Shown in pieces: positions 8,868-16,232 of a stretch of 54,807 nt of DNA; within the stretch, counting starts at the first letter, position 1, and every line of letters starts with the position of its first letter. Source of the stretch: Chloroflexota bacterium (lineage in GTDB: Bacteria > Chloroflexota > Dehalococcoidia > Lucifugimonadales > VGZR01); contig JAQBWG010000001.1 in NCBI GenBank assembly GCA_027625225.1, positions 1-54,807 on the forward strand, written 5' to 3'. A program made the translations under genes and the position numbers. A model generated the notes under the pieces. The model searched no databases, was not told where the DNA came from, and saw only the letters and a list, made by a program, of their open reading frames with translations.

Positions 8868-9732
8868 ATTGCCCCGACGGTTGGCCGGGCAACCCTTCGA
8901 GAAAATCCTTGATCGCCTTGAAATACTCCGTATCGCTATCTAAATGTGCGGAGTTGTGCGCCCCGTTTTCCAGCAGTGCGAACCGTTTATGACCCGTGGC
9001 CGACTCGAAAATCTCCTGTCCCATATCAAACGGAACCAGTTCGTCCCCGCCGTCGTGCAACACCAGCAACGGCACACGCAGTTCGGCCATCTTGGACAAC
9101 GAATCGAACCGGCTTTTCACAAAAAGCCACCCCGGGATGAACGCGTACGACAGCTTCGCCATCTCCTTGATGGACGTGAACGGCGACTCCAGCACCAGTG
9201 CGTACACCTCGTGCCGCCGCGCCGTCTCCACCGCCACCGCCGACCCCAGCGACCGCCCGAACACCACCACCCTGTTCATATCCACATCGCCACGTGACCG
9301 CAAATACTCCACCGCCGCGTCCGCATCCAGGTACAAACCCTTCTCCGACGGCTTCCCCTCACTGTTCCCGTACCCGCGATAATCAACGACAAAGATGTTT
9401 ACGTCCAAATGCCTGTGCGTCGCGGCAAGCTCGTCCACCTGCCCGCTGAGGTTCCCTCCGTTGCCGTGGAACCACAACCACGTGATATCCGACTCACCGG
9501 GCACGAACCATCCGTTCAGGCGCGTGCCGTCCGTTGCCGTGAAATACACGTCCTCGTACTGCAAGCCTTGAGCTTCAGGCGTCTCGGTCAGTCCTTTGGT
9601 GGGGAAAAAGATGAAGTGTCTATCCAGCAAGTCAACCTGCCTTGAAACGGATACACCGATGGCAATGACCAGAGCGGCGAGTAAGACTCCGGACGCCGCC
9701 GACCTGACCAGCGGCCAGCGGGTATGACGCAT
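8866..9732 (-). CDS. Membrane-anchored alpha/beta hydrolase (BEM46/ABHD13-like)
   Basis: The protein has 288 residues. An N-terminal hydrophobic helix (about 11-29, SAASGVLLAALVIAIGVSV) probably anchors it in the membrane, with the catalytic domain outside. The oxyanion motif is WLWFHGNGGNLS, the nucleophile elbow GRSLGS, the acid lies in LHDGGDELVP and the histidine in ENGAHNS, giving a complete Ser-Asp-His triad. VVDYRGYGNSEG is also typical of this subfamily. Such hydrolases are esterases or peptidases of mostly unknown substrate. The start is ATG 9732. It lies 23 bases after the DUF4392 gene on the same strand and may share its transcript. Confidence 0.88.
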   Translation of the reverse strand: MRHTRWPLVRSAASGVLLAALVIAIGVSVSRQVDLLDRHFIFFPTKGLTETPEAQGLQYEDVYFTATDGTRLNGWFVPGESDITWLWFHGNGGNLSGQVDELAATHRHLDVNIFVVDYRGYGNSEGKPSEKGLYLDADAAVEYLRSRGDVDMNRVVVFGRSLGSAVAVETARRHEVYALVLESPFTSIKEMAKLSYAFIPGWLFVKSRFDSLSKMAELRVPLLVLHDGGDELVPFDMGQEIFESATGHKRFALLENGAHNSAHLDSDTEYFKAIKDFLEGLPGQPSGQ

Positions 9733-9755
9733 GCCTGAAGAAGAACTCCCGAACG

Positions 9756-10607
9756 CTACTTCCTGATGCCCTGCGAAGCAAGATAATCGTGAAGCCGGGC
9801 CACCACCGCGCTGTTCTCCTCCATGGTGAACCCATCCGCCTTGTACTCGTGCTTCCCGCTCATCCCGTCCACAGCGCCCGAATCAACGAACAGCTTCAGT
9901 AACGCCTGCTCATCTTGTACAGACATAAGCAGGTTTTTCTTTTTTAGTTTGGAGAGCGAAGCGGCGAGGCCATATCCGCCCCAGTTGGAAACGCTGGCGA
10001 TAACCAGCTTGCTCGCTTTGGTGATGCACGGCTTCTCCACCAGCGATTCCGTCTCGTCCACGACCTTTGCCAGGTTTCCCATCCCAATCTCATTGCCGCC
10101 ATCGCCGATGCCTACCGACGGCACGCCGCTACCGAACAAATAGTCCGTTTTGGCGTTGAACTCGGATATATCTTTGCCCCCCATATTCCGGAACTTGCCC
10201 TCGTCCGTAAATCCGCACCGCTCGATAGCGATAATCACCGACGGCTTATGCTTGGCGAGTAACTGCTTGGTGAACGCCTTGCTCTCCGCCTCACCTGCGA
10301 TAGGAAAATCTACAAGCTCCGTCCCGCCCGCTATAGGCCGCATCGCCGGCTCGGTGTACCTATCGGTAACATAGACCACCTTGTAGCCGATGTTTTGCAA
10401 CGCCTTTCCGATGGCCACCGCACCCGGCGGCCCGTCCGTCTCCGTCGCGCCCGCCGTCAGTATCTGGAATCCGGTCACGATGAATGCCGTCCCCGGATTG
10501 TCCAGTACCAGCTCCGCCGCCTGGTCGCAGAAATTCGCGGGCAGGTGTGGCCGCAGCGCCGTGATACCCCGCCGGTCGTTGTCGAGAATGATGTCTTCAA
10601 TCGTCAT
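9756..10607 (-). CDS. DUF4392 protein, C-terminal half of a D-glutamate cyclase-type enzyme
   Basis: The 283-residue protein matches the DUF4392 family, the C-terminal domain of the vertebrate mitochondrial protein DGLUCY, which converts D-glutamate to 5-oxo-D-proline. Recognisable stretches are AFIVTGFQILTAGATETDGP, VIIAIERCGFTDEGKFRNM and VGIGDGGNEIGMGN; the glycine/acid-rich last one is the best candidate active-site loop. The gene begins two bases after the stop of the DUF1445 gene, which in vertebrates is the N-terminal half of the same polypeptide. The two bacterial proteins therefore probably form one enzyme or pathway. Activity is inferred from the homologue, not shown here. Confidence 0.82.
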   Translation of the reverse strand: MTIEDIILDNDRRGITALRPHLPANFCDQAAELVLDNPGTAFIVTGFQILTAGATETDGPPGAVAIGKALQNIGYKVVYVTDRYTEPAMRPIAGGTELVDFPIAGEAESKAFTKQLLAKHKPSVIIAIERCGFTDEGKFRNMGGKDISEFNAKTDYLFGSGVPSVGIGDGGNEIGMGNLAKVVDETESLVEKPCITKASKLVIASVSNWGGYGLAASLSKLKKKNLLMSVQDEQALLKLFVDSGAVDGMSGKHEYKADGFTMEENSAVVARLHDYLASQGIRK

Positions 10608-10609
10608 GG

Positions 10610-11407
10610 CTATATCACCGCGTAATCTTCGTCGCGCTTGTCCGTGATGAACATATACCCCGGCGAGTGGGTAATCATAAGCGACGGCTTCGACTTCATC
10701 GCCACCGCCTGTGGCGTAACCCCGCAGGCCCAGAACACCGGCACCTCGCCCGCCTTGATTTCCGTCGGGTCGCCGAAGTCCGGCTTGCCGATGTCACGGA
10801 TCCCTACCCCCGCAGGGTCGCCGATGTGCACCGGCGCGCCGTGTACCGATGGATACCTCGACGTCACCTGCACCGCCTTGACCACCTTCTCATGTGGGAT
10901 AGGCCGCATGGACACCACCATCGGCCCGGAAAACACCCCGGCTGGAGTGGTGGGAATGTTCGTGATGTACATGGACACGTTGGTGTCTTGCTGAATGTGT
11001 CGCAACTCGATTCCTGAGTTCATCATGGCGTTCTCGAACGAGAAACTGCACCCTAAAAGAAACGAGACGAGGTCGTCCCGCCAGTGCTCACCCAAATCGT
11101 CCACTTCGTCATCCAACACACCGTCGCGGTAGATGCGGTACTTGGGAATGTCGTACCTGATGTCCGCACCCGGCGCGACCAGCTTCGGCTCCGTCTTGCC
11201 CGGTTCTATTACTTCAAGAATAGGACACGGCTTAGAGTTCCGCTGACAAAACAGCAGAAAATCGAAGGCTAGGTCTCTGGGAAGGACAGCCAGGTTCGCT
11301 TGCGCGTAGCCGTTGGCAACCCCTGAGGTCGGCTTTCGGAACTGCCCGTCCCGGATAAGCGCCCTCATCTCTTTCGGCGTATCTGGAAGCGATGTAACGG
11401 TCGCCAT
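10610..11407 (-). CDS. DUF1445 putative hydro-lyase, N-terminal half of a D-glutamate cyclase-type enzyme
   Basis: The 265-residue protein belongs to the D-glutamate cyclase-like/putative hydro-lyase family (DUF1445, YcsI-like). It shows the usual opening (RALIRDGQFRKPTSGVANGY), the central SFLLGCSFSFENAM and the C-terminal VFWACGVTPQAVAM and ITHSPGYMFITD. AAGGAGG precedes ATG 11407 and is well spaced. It is followed after two bases by the DUF4392 gene, so the pair is tightly coupled. In vertebrates both domains are fused in DGLUCY. Which half carries the cyclase activity cannot be decided from this sequence. Confidence 0.85.
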   Translation of the reverse strand: MATVTSLPDTPKEMRALIRDGQFRKPTSGVANGYAQANLAVLPRDLAFDFLLFCQRNSKPCPILEVIEPGKTEPKLVAPGADIRYDIPKYRIYRDGVLDDEVDDLGEHWRDDLVSFLLGCSFSFENAMMNSGIELRHIQQDTNVSMYITNIPTTPAGVFSGPMVVSMRPIPHEKVVKAVQVTSRYPSVHGAPVHIGDPAGVGIRDIGKPDFGDPTEIKAGEVPVFWACGVTPQAVAMKSKPSLMITHSPGYMFITDKRDEDYAVI

Positions 11408-11427
11408 ATCGGCCTCCTTCAGCTACT

Positions 11428-11475
11428 AAAAAGCCGCGTCTTTCGCGATAAGCGTAGCACAGACGCTCCGCGTCT
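11428..11475 (-). terminator. Possible terminator after mutS
   Basis: Beyond the mutS stop the minus strand can form AGACGC-GGA-GCGTCT (complement of 11461-11475). A second AGACGC copy then lies just before GGCTTTTTAG, whose T run is the complement of 11428-11432. The 3' arm of the first hairpin could pair with that second copy to give a stem followed by five T residues. The loop would be long, so this is only a weak candidate. Confidence 0.3.
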
Positions 11476-11488
11476 CCAATGAGCCGGA

Positions 11489-14071
11489 CTAGCCCTTGTC
11501 TTCTCTGGCCTTTTCCTGCAGTTCGTACAGCTTCGTAATCGCTTCTAAGGGCGTCATCGAAGCCACGTCCAGTCCGAGAACCTCCTCGGTAATTGGAGAA
11601 GGCGTTGGCAGCAACGGCAACTGGTCGGGCGGCGGCTGGCCGTCCTTCTTGCCCTTGCCCCGTGAACGCGGCCCAGCCCCGTTTTCCAGGTCTTTCAGCA
11701 CCTCCCAGGCCCGATGGATGACACTGGACGGCAGACCCGCAAGACGGGCCACATGGACGCCATAACTCTTATCTGCACCGCCGGGCACGATACGGTGCAA
11801 AAACACCACCTCGCCCTTGTCCTCGGCCACAGCCACACTCCAATTCGTCACCCGCGGCAGCGCATCCGCCAGCTTCGTAAGCTCGTGATAGTGCGTCGCG
11901 AACAGCGTCTTGCAGCCCAATCTAGGGTGGTTGTGGATATACTCCGCCGTCGCCCGCGCGATAGCCAAGCCGTCGTAGGTGCTGGTGCCGCGTCCGATTT
12001 CATCCAGAATAATCAGGGACCGCGACGTGGCGTGGTTGAGAATCGCCGCCGTCTCCACCATCTCCACCATGAACGTCGACTGGCCCACTGCCACGTCATC
12101 CTGCAGGCCCACGCGGGTGAAGATGCGGTCTACGATGCCGATGGTAGCCGACTCCGCGGGCACGAAGCTGCCGATCTGGGCCATGAGCACGATGATGGCC
12201 ACCTGCCGGATGAAAGTGGACTTGCCTGCCATGTTGGGGCCGGTGAGGATGACAAGCTGGTCGTCCTGATTGGAGAGCCGCGTGTCGTTGGGCACGAAGC
12301 TGCCGGAGGACAGCATCCGCTCCACGACGGGGTGGCGGCCGTGCTTGATGTCTATGGTGTCGCCTTCGTTGAGTTCCGGTCGGACGTAGTTGTTGCGGGA
12401 GGCGACTTCGCCCAGCGACGCGAGTACATCCACCTCGGCGATGGCGGCGGCGGTTTCCAGAATGATGCCCGCCGATTCGGCTATCTGCTGGCAGACCTGG
12501 CGGAAGAGGGCGATTTCAAGTTCGAGGATGCGGTCTTGCGCGGTGAGGACGCGGGACTCGTATTCCTTCATTTCCGGCGTGATGAAGCGCTCGCCGCCGA
12601 CCAGCGTCTGACGGCGGATGTAGTGTTCGGGGGCGTTTTCGGCCTGGGATTTGGAGATTTCGATGTAGTAGCCGAAGACTTTGTTGAAACCGACTTTGAG
12701 GTTTTTGATTCCCGTTGCTTCGCGCTCGCGGGCTTCGAGGCTGGCTATGTAGTCCCGTGCACTTTTTGATGCATTTCGGATGTCGTCAAGCTCCGGAGAA
12801 AATCCAGGTTTGATGCCTCCGCCGTGGGAGATATTCGCCGGGGGGTCGTCTACGACGGCGTTCCCGATTAACGCGATGATGTCCTGGCACACTCTCAGGC
12901 TACGCTCCAATGTTGCCACTTTTGATGCGTCTTCGTCCTCTTTGAGGATGTCTTTAAGATGCGGTACTGATGCCAGTCCGATGCCTAAAGAGACGAGGTC
13001 GCGGGGTGAGGCGGTGAAGCCTCTGATTCGGTTGATGAGCCGTTCGAGGTCGGCGACGTTTTGCAGTTCGGCCTGGACGCGGCCTCGCCTGAGGGTGGAG
13101 CGGTGGAACCATTCGACGCCGTCCTGCCGTTCGAGGAGTGTGTCGAGTTGGAGCAGGGGCTGGCCGAGCCAGCGTCGGAGGAGGCGGCCGCCCATGGGGG
13201 TGCGGGTGTGGTCGAGGACGGAGAGGAGGGAGACGCGGGTGTCGCCCCAGCGCCCGCCCTCGAAAAGCTCGAGGTTGCGGCGGGTCTGGAGGTCGAGGGG
13301 CATATAGGATGTTGTGGAATAGGTGTAGAGGGCGGTTATTTGGCCCAGAGCGGCCTTTTGCTTGCCTTCGAGGTAGTGCAGGACGGCACCGGCGGCGCGG
13401 ACGGCAAGGGGGAGCCCCTGGCAGCCAAAGGCTTCGAGGGATTTCACGCGGAAGTGTTCGAGCAGGCGCTCGCGGGAGAAGTCGGGGTGGAAGGCGGGCG
13501 GCTCGATTGACGTGACGACGGTGTCTTTGGGGGATTCGATGGGGTCGGCGTCCTGGGATACGAGCAGTTCGGCGGGGTTGAGGCGGGACAGCTCGTTGGG
13601 GAGGTTTGCCAGCGGGAACTGGGCGGTGGCGAACTCTGAGGTGGTGATGTCAACGTAGGCGAGTCCGGCGTTATCGCCATCGGTTATGACGGAGGCGAGG
13701 TAGTTGTTGGCGGTCTTGTCGAGGATGGAGTCTTCGATGACGGTACCGGGGGTGACGACGCGGACGACCTCGCGGTCTACCAGGCCCTTGGAGGCGGCGG
13801 GGTCGGAGGTCTGCTCGCAGATGGCGACCTTGTAGCCCTTCTTGATGAGGCGGGCAAGATAGGGGTCGAGGGCGTGGTAGGGGATGCCAGCGAGGGGGAT
13901 GCGGTTGCCCTTGCCCATCTCGCGGGTGGTGAGGGCGATTTCGAGCTCGCAGGCGATGGTGCGGGCGTCGTCGTCGAAGGTTTCGTAGAAGTCGCCCATG
14001 CGGAAGAGCAGTATCTCGCCGGGATGCTGTTTTTTGATGTCGAGGTACTGTTTTCGGGCTGGGGTGGTCAT
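11489..14071 (-). CDS. mutS: DNA mismatch repair protein MutS
   Basis: The 860-residue protein has the full MutS layout. The mismatch-binding domain carries the Phe-x-Glu wedge in MGDFYETFDDDAR. It is followed by connector, core and clamp regions and a C-terminal ATPase with Walker A GPNMAGKSTFIRQ, Walker B/signature DEIGRGTSTYDGLA and the His loop ATHYHELTKL. It recognises mispairs and starts repair with MutL, which is not in this window. ATG 14071 has no clear ribosome site. TAGAAT (complement of 14081-14086) sits nine bases upstream and could be a -10 box for a nearly leaderless message. No frameshift is visible. Confidence 0.97.
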   Translation of the reverse strand: MTTPARKQYLDIKKQHPGEILLFRMGDFYETFDDDARTIACELEIALTTREMGKGNRIPLAGIPYHALDPYLARLIKKGYKVAICEQTSDPAASKGLVDREVVRVVTPGTVIEDSILDKTANNYLASVITDGDNAGLAYVDITTSEFATAQFPLANLPNELSRLNPAELLVSQDADPIESPKDTVVTSIEPPAFHPDFSRERLLEHFRVKSLEAFGCQGLPLAVRAAGAVLHYLEGKQKAALGQITALYTYSTTSYMPLDLQTRRNLELFEGGRWGDTRVSLLSVLDHTRTPMGGRLLRRWLGQPLLQLDTLLERQDGVEWFHRSTLRRGRVQAELQNVADLERLINRIRGFTASPRDLVSLGIGLASVPHLKDILKEDEDASKVATLERSLRVCQDIIALIGNAVVDDPPANISHGGGIKPGFSPELDDIRNASKSARDYIASLEAREREATGIKNLKVGFNKVFGYYIEISKSQAENAPEHYIRRQTLVGGERFITPEMKEYESRVLTAQDRILELEIALFRQVCQQIAESAGIILETAAAIAEVDVLASLGEVASRNNYVRPELNEGDTIDIKHGRHPVVERMLSSGSFVPNDTRLSNQDDQLVILTGPNMAGKSTFIRQVAIIVLMAQIGSFVPAESATIGIVDRIFTRVGLQDDVAVGQSTFMVEMVETAAILNHATSRSLIILDEIGRGTSTYDGLAIARATAEYIHNHPRLGCKTLFATHYHELTKLADALPRVTNWSVAVAEDKGEVVFLHRIVPGGADKSYGVHVARLAGLPSSVIHRAWEVLKDLENGAGPRSRGKGKKDGQPPPDQLPLLPTPSPITEEVLGLDVASMTPLEAITKLYELQEKAREDKG

Positions 14072-14090
14072 GGTGGGGGTATTCTACTAA

Positions 14091-14150
14091 GCGGGGCTGC
14101 GCCCCGCACCCCCAGACGCGGAAGGGCGAGGCCCTTCACCCCGGGACGCG
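14091..14150. repeat. Two tandem 30-base units, each a 7-bp hairpin plus a shared tail
   Basis: Unit 1 (14091-14120) is a hairpin of GCGGGGC, loop TGC, GCCCCGC followed by a 13-base tail. Unit 2 (14121-14150) is GAAGGGC, loop GAG, GCCCTTC followed by a tail that differs at only two of 13 positions. The two stems differ at two base pairs and both arms have changed together, so pairing is kept. Unit length is exactly 30. The pair sits just upstream of mutS and outside any gene. Confidence 0.85.
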
Positions 14151-14182
14151 GCAGGATGGGGGGTGGGATGACAAGTCGAGTC

Positions 14183-14704
14183 CTAGGCCCGCGGAAGCCT
14201 AGTGATTTGCATTTCGCTCGTCCATTGATACCAATATCTATTGGTTAGTTGTAATCGTACTTTTGCATACGCTTCAGTTACAGAATCAGGTACGTTCACT
14301 TTCTTGGCATTAAACTCACACATAAATCGGTTTTCAATCATTGTGGGCTTGATAGGGATTGCAGATAGAGCTATGGTCTCGTGCTGAAACGATATTGAAC
14401 ATTCATACTTGTGCCAGTTCGAACGAATCTTTTCTACCGTCCCGTACAGCTTGAGTAAGTTTGCGGGCCTATGTAGTTCCAATGCCCAACCGCTATTGAA
14501 TATCAACGATGTTCGCCGATCATTCCATACTGTGCCTATCATCCATAAAAGCGCTACGAAACAAGCAAGAGCCAAAAAGCAAATAAGAGCCAGCAAGCCA
14601 CGAAACAGCGAGTCGGGCAGCATTATGCCCTGCACTGCAACTAATGCAAGTGCCAATCCAACAAAGGTGGCAAGTAGGCCCGTGACAGCGACAAGTACGC
14701 CCAT
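14183..14704 (-). CDS. Small membrane protein of unknown function
   Basis: I do not recognise this 173-residue protein. Two hydrophobic segments lie near the N-terminus (about residues 4-27 and 34-57, the second containing LLALICFLALACFVALLW), so it is probably a two-pass membrane protein with a C-terminal globular tail of about 110 residues that is rich in beta-type sequence. The tail contains NRRTS-like basic and aromatic stretches but no motif I can name. TAGAAT lies six bases before ATG 14704, again without a ribosome site. Neighbours are repeats on both sides. Base composition is more AT-rich than in the flanking genes, which hints at acquired DNA. Confidence 0.65.
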   Translation of the reverse strand: MGVLVAVTGLLATFVGLALALVAVQGIMLPDSLFRGLLALICFLALACFVALLWMIGTVWNDRRTSLIFNSGWALELHRPANLLKLYGTVEKIRSNWHKYECSISFQHETIALSAIPIKPTMIENRFMCEFNAKKVNVPDSVTEAYAKVRLQLTNRYWYQWTSEMQITRLPRA

Positions 14705-14778
14705 ACGGCGATTCTACTACGAAGCATGGCGTGCCTGTCTGGCTGACTCGTCTAAATCCTCCTTTCCAATCAGAGTCT

Positions 14779-14826
14779 CTGTGTGGTAATGAAAGTGTGT
14801 TGAAACACAAATCCATTACCACACAG
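14779..14826. repeat. 48-base nested hairpin
   Basis: A perfect 13-bp inverted repeat (14779-14791, CTGTGTGGTAATG, with 14814-14826) encloses a second hairpin of five pairs, TGTGT-TGAA-ACACA (14796-14809). The asymmetry between the two stems is only four bases on each side. No T run follows, so it does not look like a terminator. It lies in gene-free DNA next to other repeat-like motifs. Confidence 0.8.
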
Positions 14827-14842
14827 TTGAGTGATTGCTCAT

Positions 14843-14867
14843 CCTTCGACAGGCTCAGGACGAACGG
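14843..14867. repeat. Interspersed-repeat-like motif (CTTCGACAGGCTCAGG type)
   Basis: The 25-base stretch starting CCTTCGACAGGCTCAGG and ending ACGAACGG matches a motif I know as a frequent intergenic repeat in many environmental genomes, where its translation gives peptides such as FDRLRTNGF. Only one copy is visible here, so its repeat status rests on recollection and would need the whole genome to confirm. Confidence 0.5.
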
Positions 14868-14922
14868 GTTTGAGGCGGAAGGTTGTTGGCTAGGACGGGC
14901 GGTGTGTGGTTGTGGTGGGCCT

Positions 14923-14954
14923 TTAGATTCTTCGCTGCGCCGAGAATGACAGTG
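14923..14954. repeat. Interspersed-repeat-like motif (TTCTTCGCTGCGC type)
   Basis: TTAGATTCTTCGCTGCGCCG followed by AGAATGACAGTG is another sequence I recognise as a common intergenic repeat, usually found close to the CTTCGACAGGCTCAGG type, as here (56 bases apart). A single copy is present in the window, and the assignment is from recollection. Confidence 0.5.
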
Positions 14955-15144
14955 GGAGCGTCGTAGACGGGTGTTAGCTATAAAATACACCGCTATTCCG
15001 AATCCTTTCGTCCTTGCCCATATTTAACTAACCGATTAGTATTGGGCACGCCAGAGGATTCCTCTTTTACGTAGGAATGGGTGACTAGAGGGATGTGTTT
15101 GTGGGGACTGATTATTCCCGTGCACGAAGGAAGGATGCGAAACG

Positions 15145-15966
15145 ATGGCTGAGAAAATCGTAGACGGTTCCACCCCGGAGTACTCCATGGGCTACAGCGA
15201 CGAGTTTCAGCAGCTACTCAAGCGCAGAAGTGCAGAAACGACCGCGGCACATTTAATCCCTCTTCTCAAACCTGGCATGCGTGTACTCGACTTTGGTTGC
15301 GGCCCTGGAACGATATCGGTCGGCCTGGCCAAGGTCGTCGCCCCCGGGGAGCTGCACGGCATCGATCTGGAAGAGTCGCAGGTAAAGTTGGCGCGCGCTG
15401 CGGCGGCAGCTGGCGGGCATGACAACGCTACTTTTCATGTCGCTAATGCGACCAAGCTTCCTTTTGAAGACGATTCGTTCGATGCCGCACACTGTAACGC
15501 CGTTCTCAATCACATCCCTGACACCCAAACCGCACTTGCCGAGGTTAAGCGGGTGCTAAAACCTGGCGGCATCATGTTTTCCCGAGACTGGATTTCGGGC
15601 GCGAACATTTGGTTTCCCCAACCAGGAACACTCGGTTCGGCGTTTGACCTCTTTGGCGCCTTGGTTGAGGCAAGCGATGGACATCCCTACATGGGCAAAG
15701 AACTCAAGAACGAATTCCGTCTAGCCGGCTTTACAGACATAGTTACCTCTGTTTCATACGAAACCTATAGTTCGAGCGAAGACGTCGAGTTTTTTCACGG
15801 TTGGGCGGTAAATTATATATCCCGAATAGCTGAGAGGGTCATCGAACTTGGGCTTGGCGCTCAGAGCGATATCGATGGATATCTGGCATCGCTCGATGAG
15901 TGGAAGAGCCACCCCGGCTCATTTGCGGGCAATCCTTGGGGTCAGGCGATAGGCCACAAGCCGTAA
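15145..15966 (+). CDS. SAM-dependent class I methyltransferase
   Basis: The 273-residue protein has the Rossmann methyltransferase core at about residues 45-155: motif I VLDFGCGPGTISVGLA, the acidic motif II HGIDLEESQ, motif III ANATKLPFEDDSFD and the post-motif region HIPDTQTALAEVKRVLKPGG. This is the UbiE/COQ5-like type seen in many methyltransferases acting on quinones, lipids or small metabolites. The C-terminal 110 residues are specific to this protein and probably bind the substrate. AAGGAAGGA lies about eight bases before ATG 15145. It is a single gene between repeats and a gene fragment, with no operon partner, so the substrate cannot be inferred. Confidence 0.85.
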   Translation: MAEKIVDGSTPEYSMGYSDEFQQLLKRRSAETTAAHLIPLLKPGMRVLDFGCGPGTISVGLAKVVAPGELHGIDLEESQVKLARAAAAAGGHDNATFHVANATKLPFEDDSFDAAHCNAVLNHIPDTQTALAEVKRVLKPGGIMFSRDWISGANIWFPQPGTLGSAFDLFGALVEASDGHPYMGKELKNEFRLAGFTDIVTSVSYETYSSSEDVEFFHGWAVNYISRIAERVIELGLGAQSDIDGYLASLDEWKSHPGSFAGNPWGQAIGHKP

Positions 15967-16070
15967 TCGAGGCTCCCGTTTACCAATTACGTAGAAGGGC
16001 TAAGCCCTCAAGAGGAGATGGGATACGACCGACCGGACAGTTTGAATCCGGCCAGAACGGAGATGTGTAG

Positions 16071-16232
16071 ATGGCTCTTTCGATATGTTTCGTGGGGTGC
16101 GGGGAGTACGCCAAGGATGTTCTCGAACAGATAGACGCGGGTAAGCCGGGCGGGCCGGTGGTAGACGGGAATGCCTCTCACAGTAAAGCGCGGCTAGATT
16201 CTTCTATTGAGCGCTCAGTCCGCCGTCAATGA
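16071..16232 (+). pseudogene. Fragment resembling the N-terminus of a Rossmann-fold oxidoreductase
   Basis: An open frame of 53 residues starts at ATG 16071 after ACGGAG. It begins ALSICFVGCGEYAKDVLEQI, which resembles the first strand, glycine loop and helix of the Gfo/Idh/MocA dehydrogenases (hydrophobic strand, then GCGxYA). After about 25 residues the resemblance stops and the frame runs into the end of the converging SDR gene. I read it as the stump of a broken gene, but a chance open frame is possible. Confidence 0.35.

Larger units (their letters stand above)
14705..15144. other. Gene-free repeat region
   Basis: About 440 bases without a convincing gene. It holds the 48-base nested hairpin at 14779-14826 and two interspersed-repeat-like motifs at 14843 and 14923. 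Before the methyltransferase gene there is an AT-richer stretch in which TGCCCA and TGGGCA (about 15036-15071) enclose CTAACCGATTAG and may form a small hairpin. Open frames across it read through the repeats and look non-coding. Confidence 0.6.

Noticed and set aside
11714..12769. 351-codon open frame on the plus strand inside mutS
   Set aside because: It is antisense to an intact mutS, rich in Arg, His and Asp, and matches nothing recognisable.
14520..14990. 156-codon open frame on the minus strand across the repeat region
   Set aside because: It reads through two interspersed-repeat-like motifs and the nested hairpin and overlaps the better-supported 173-residue gene.
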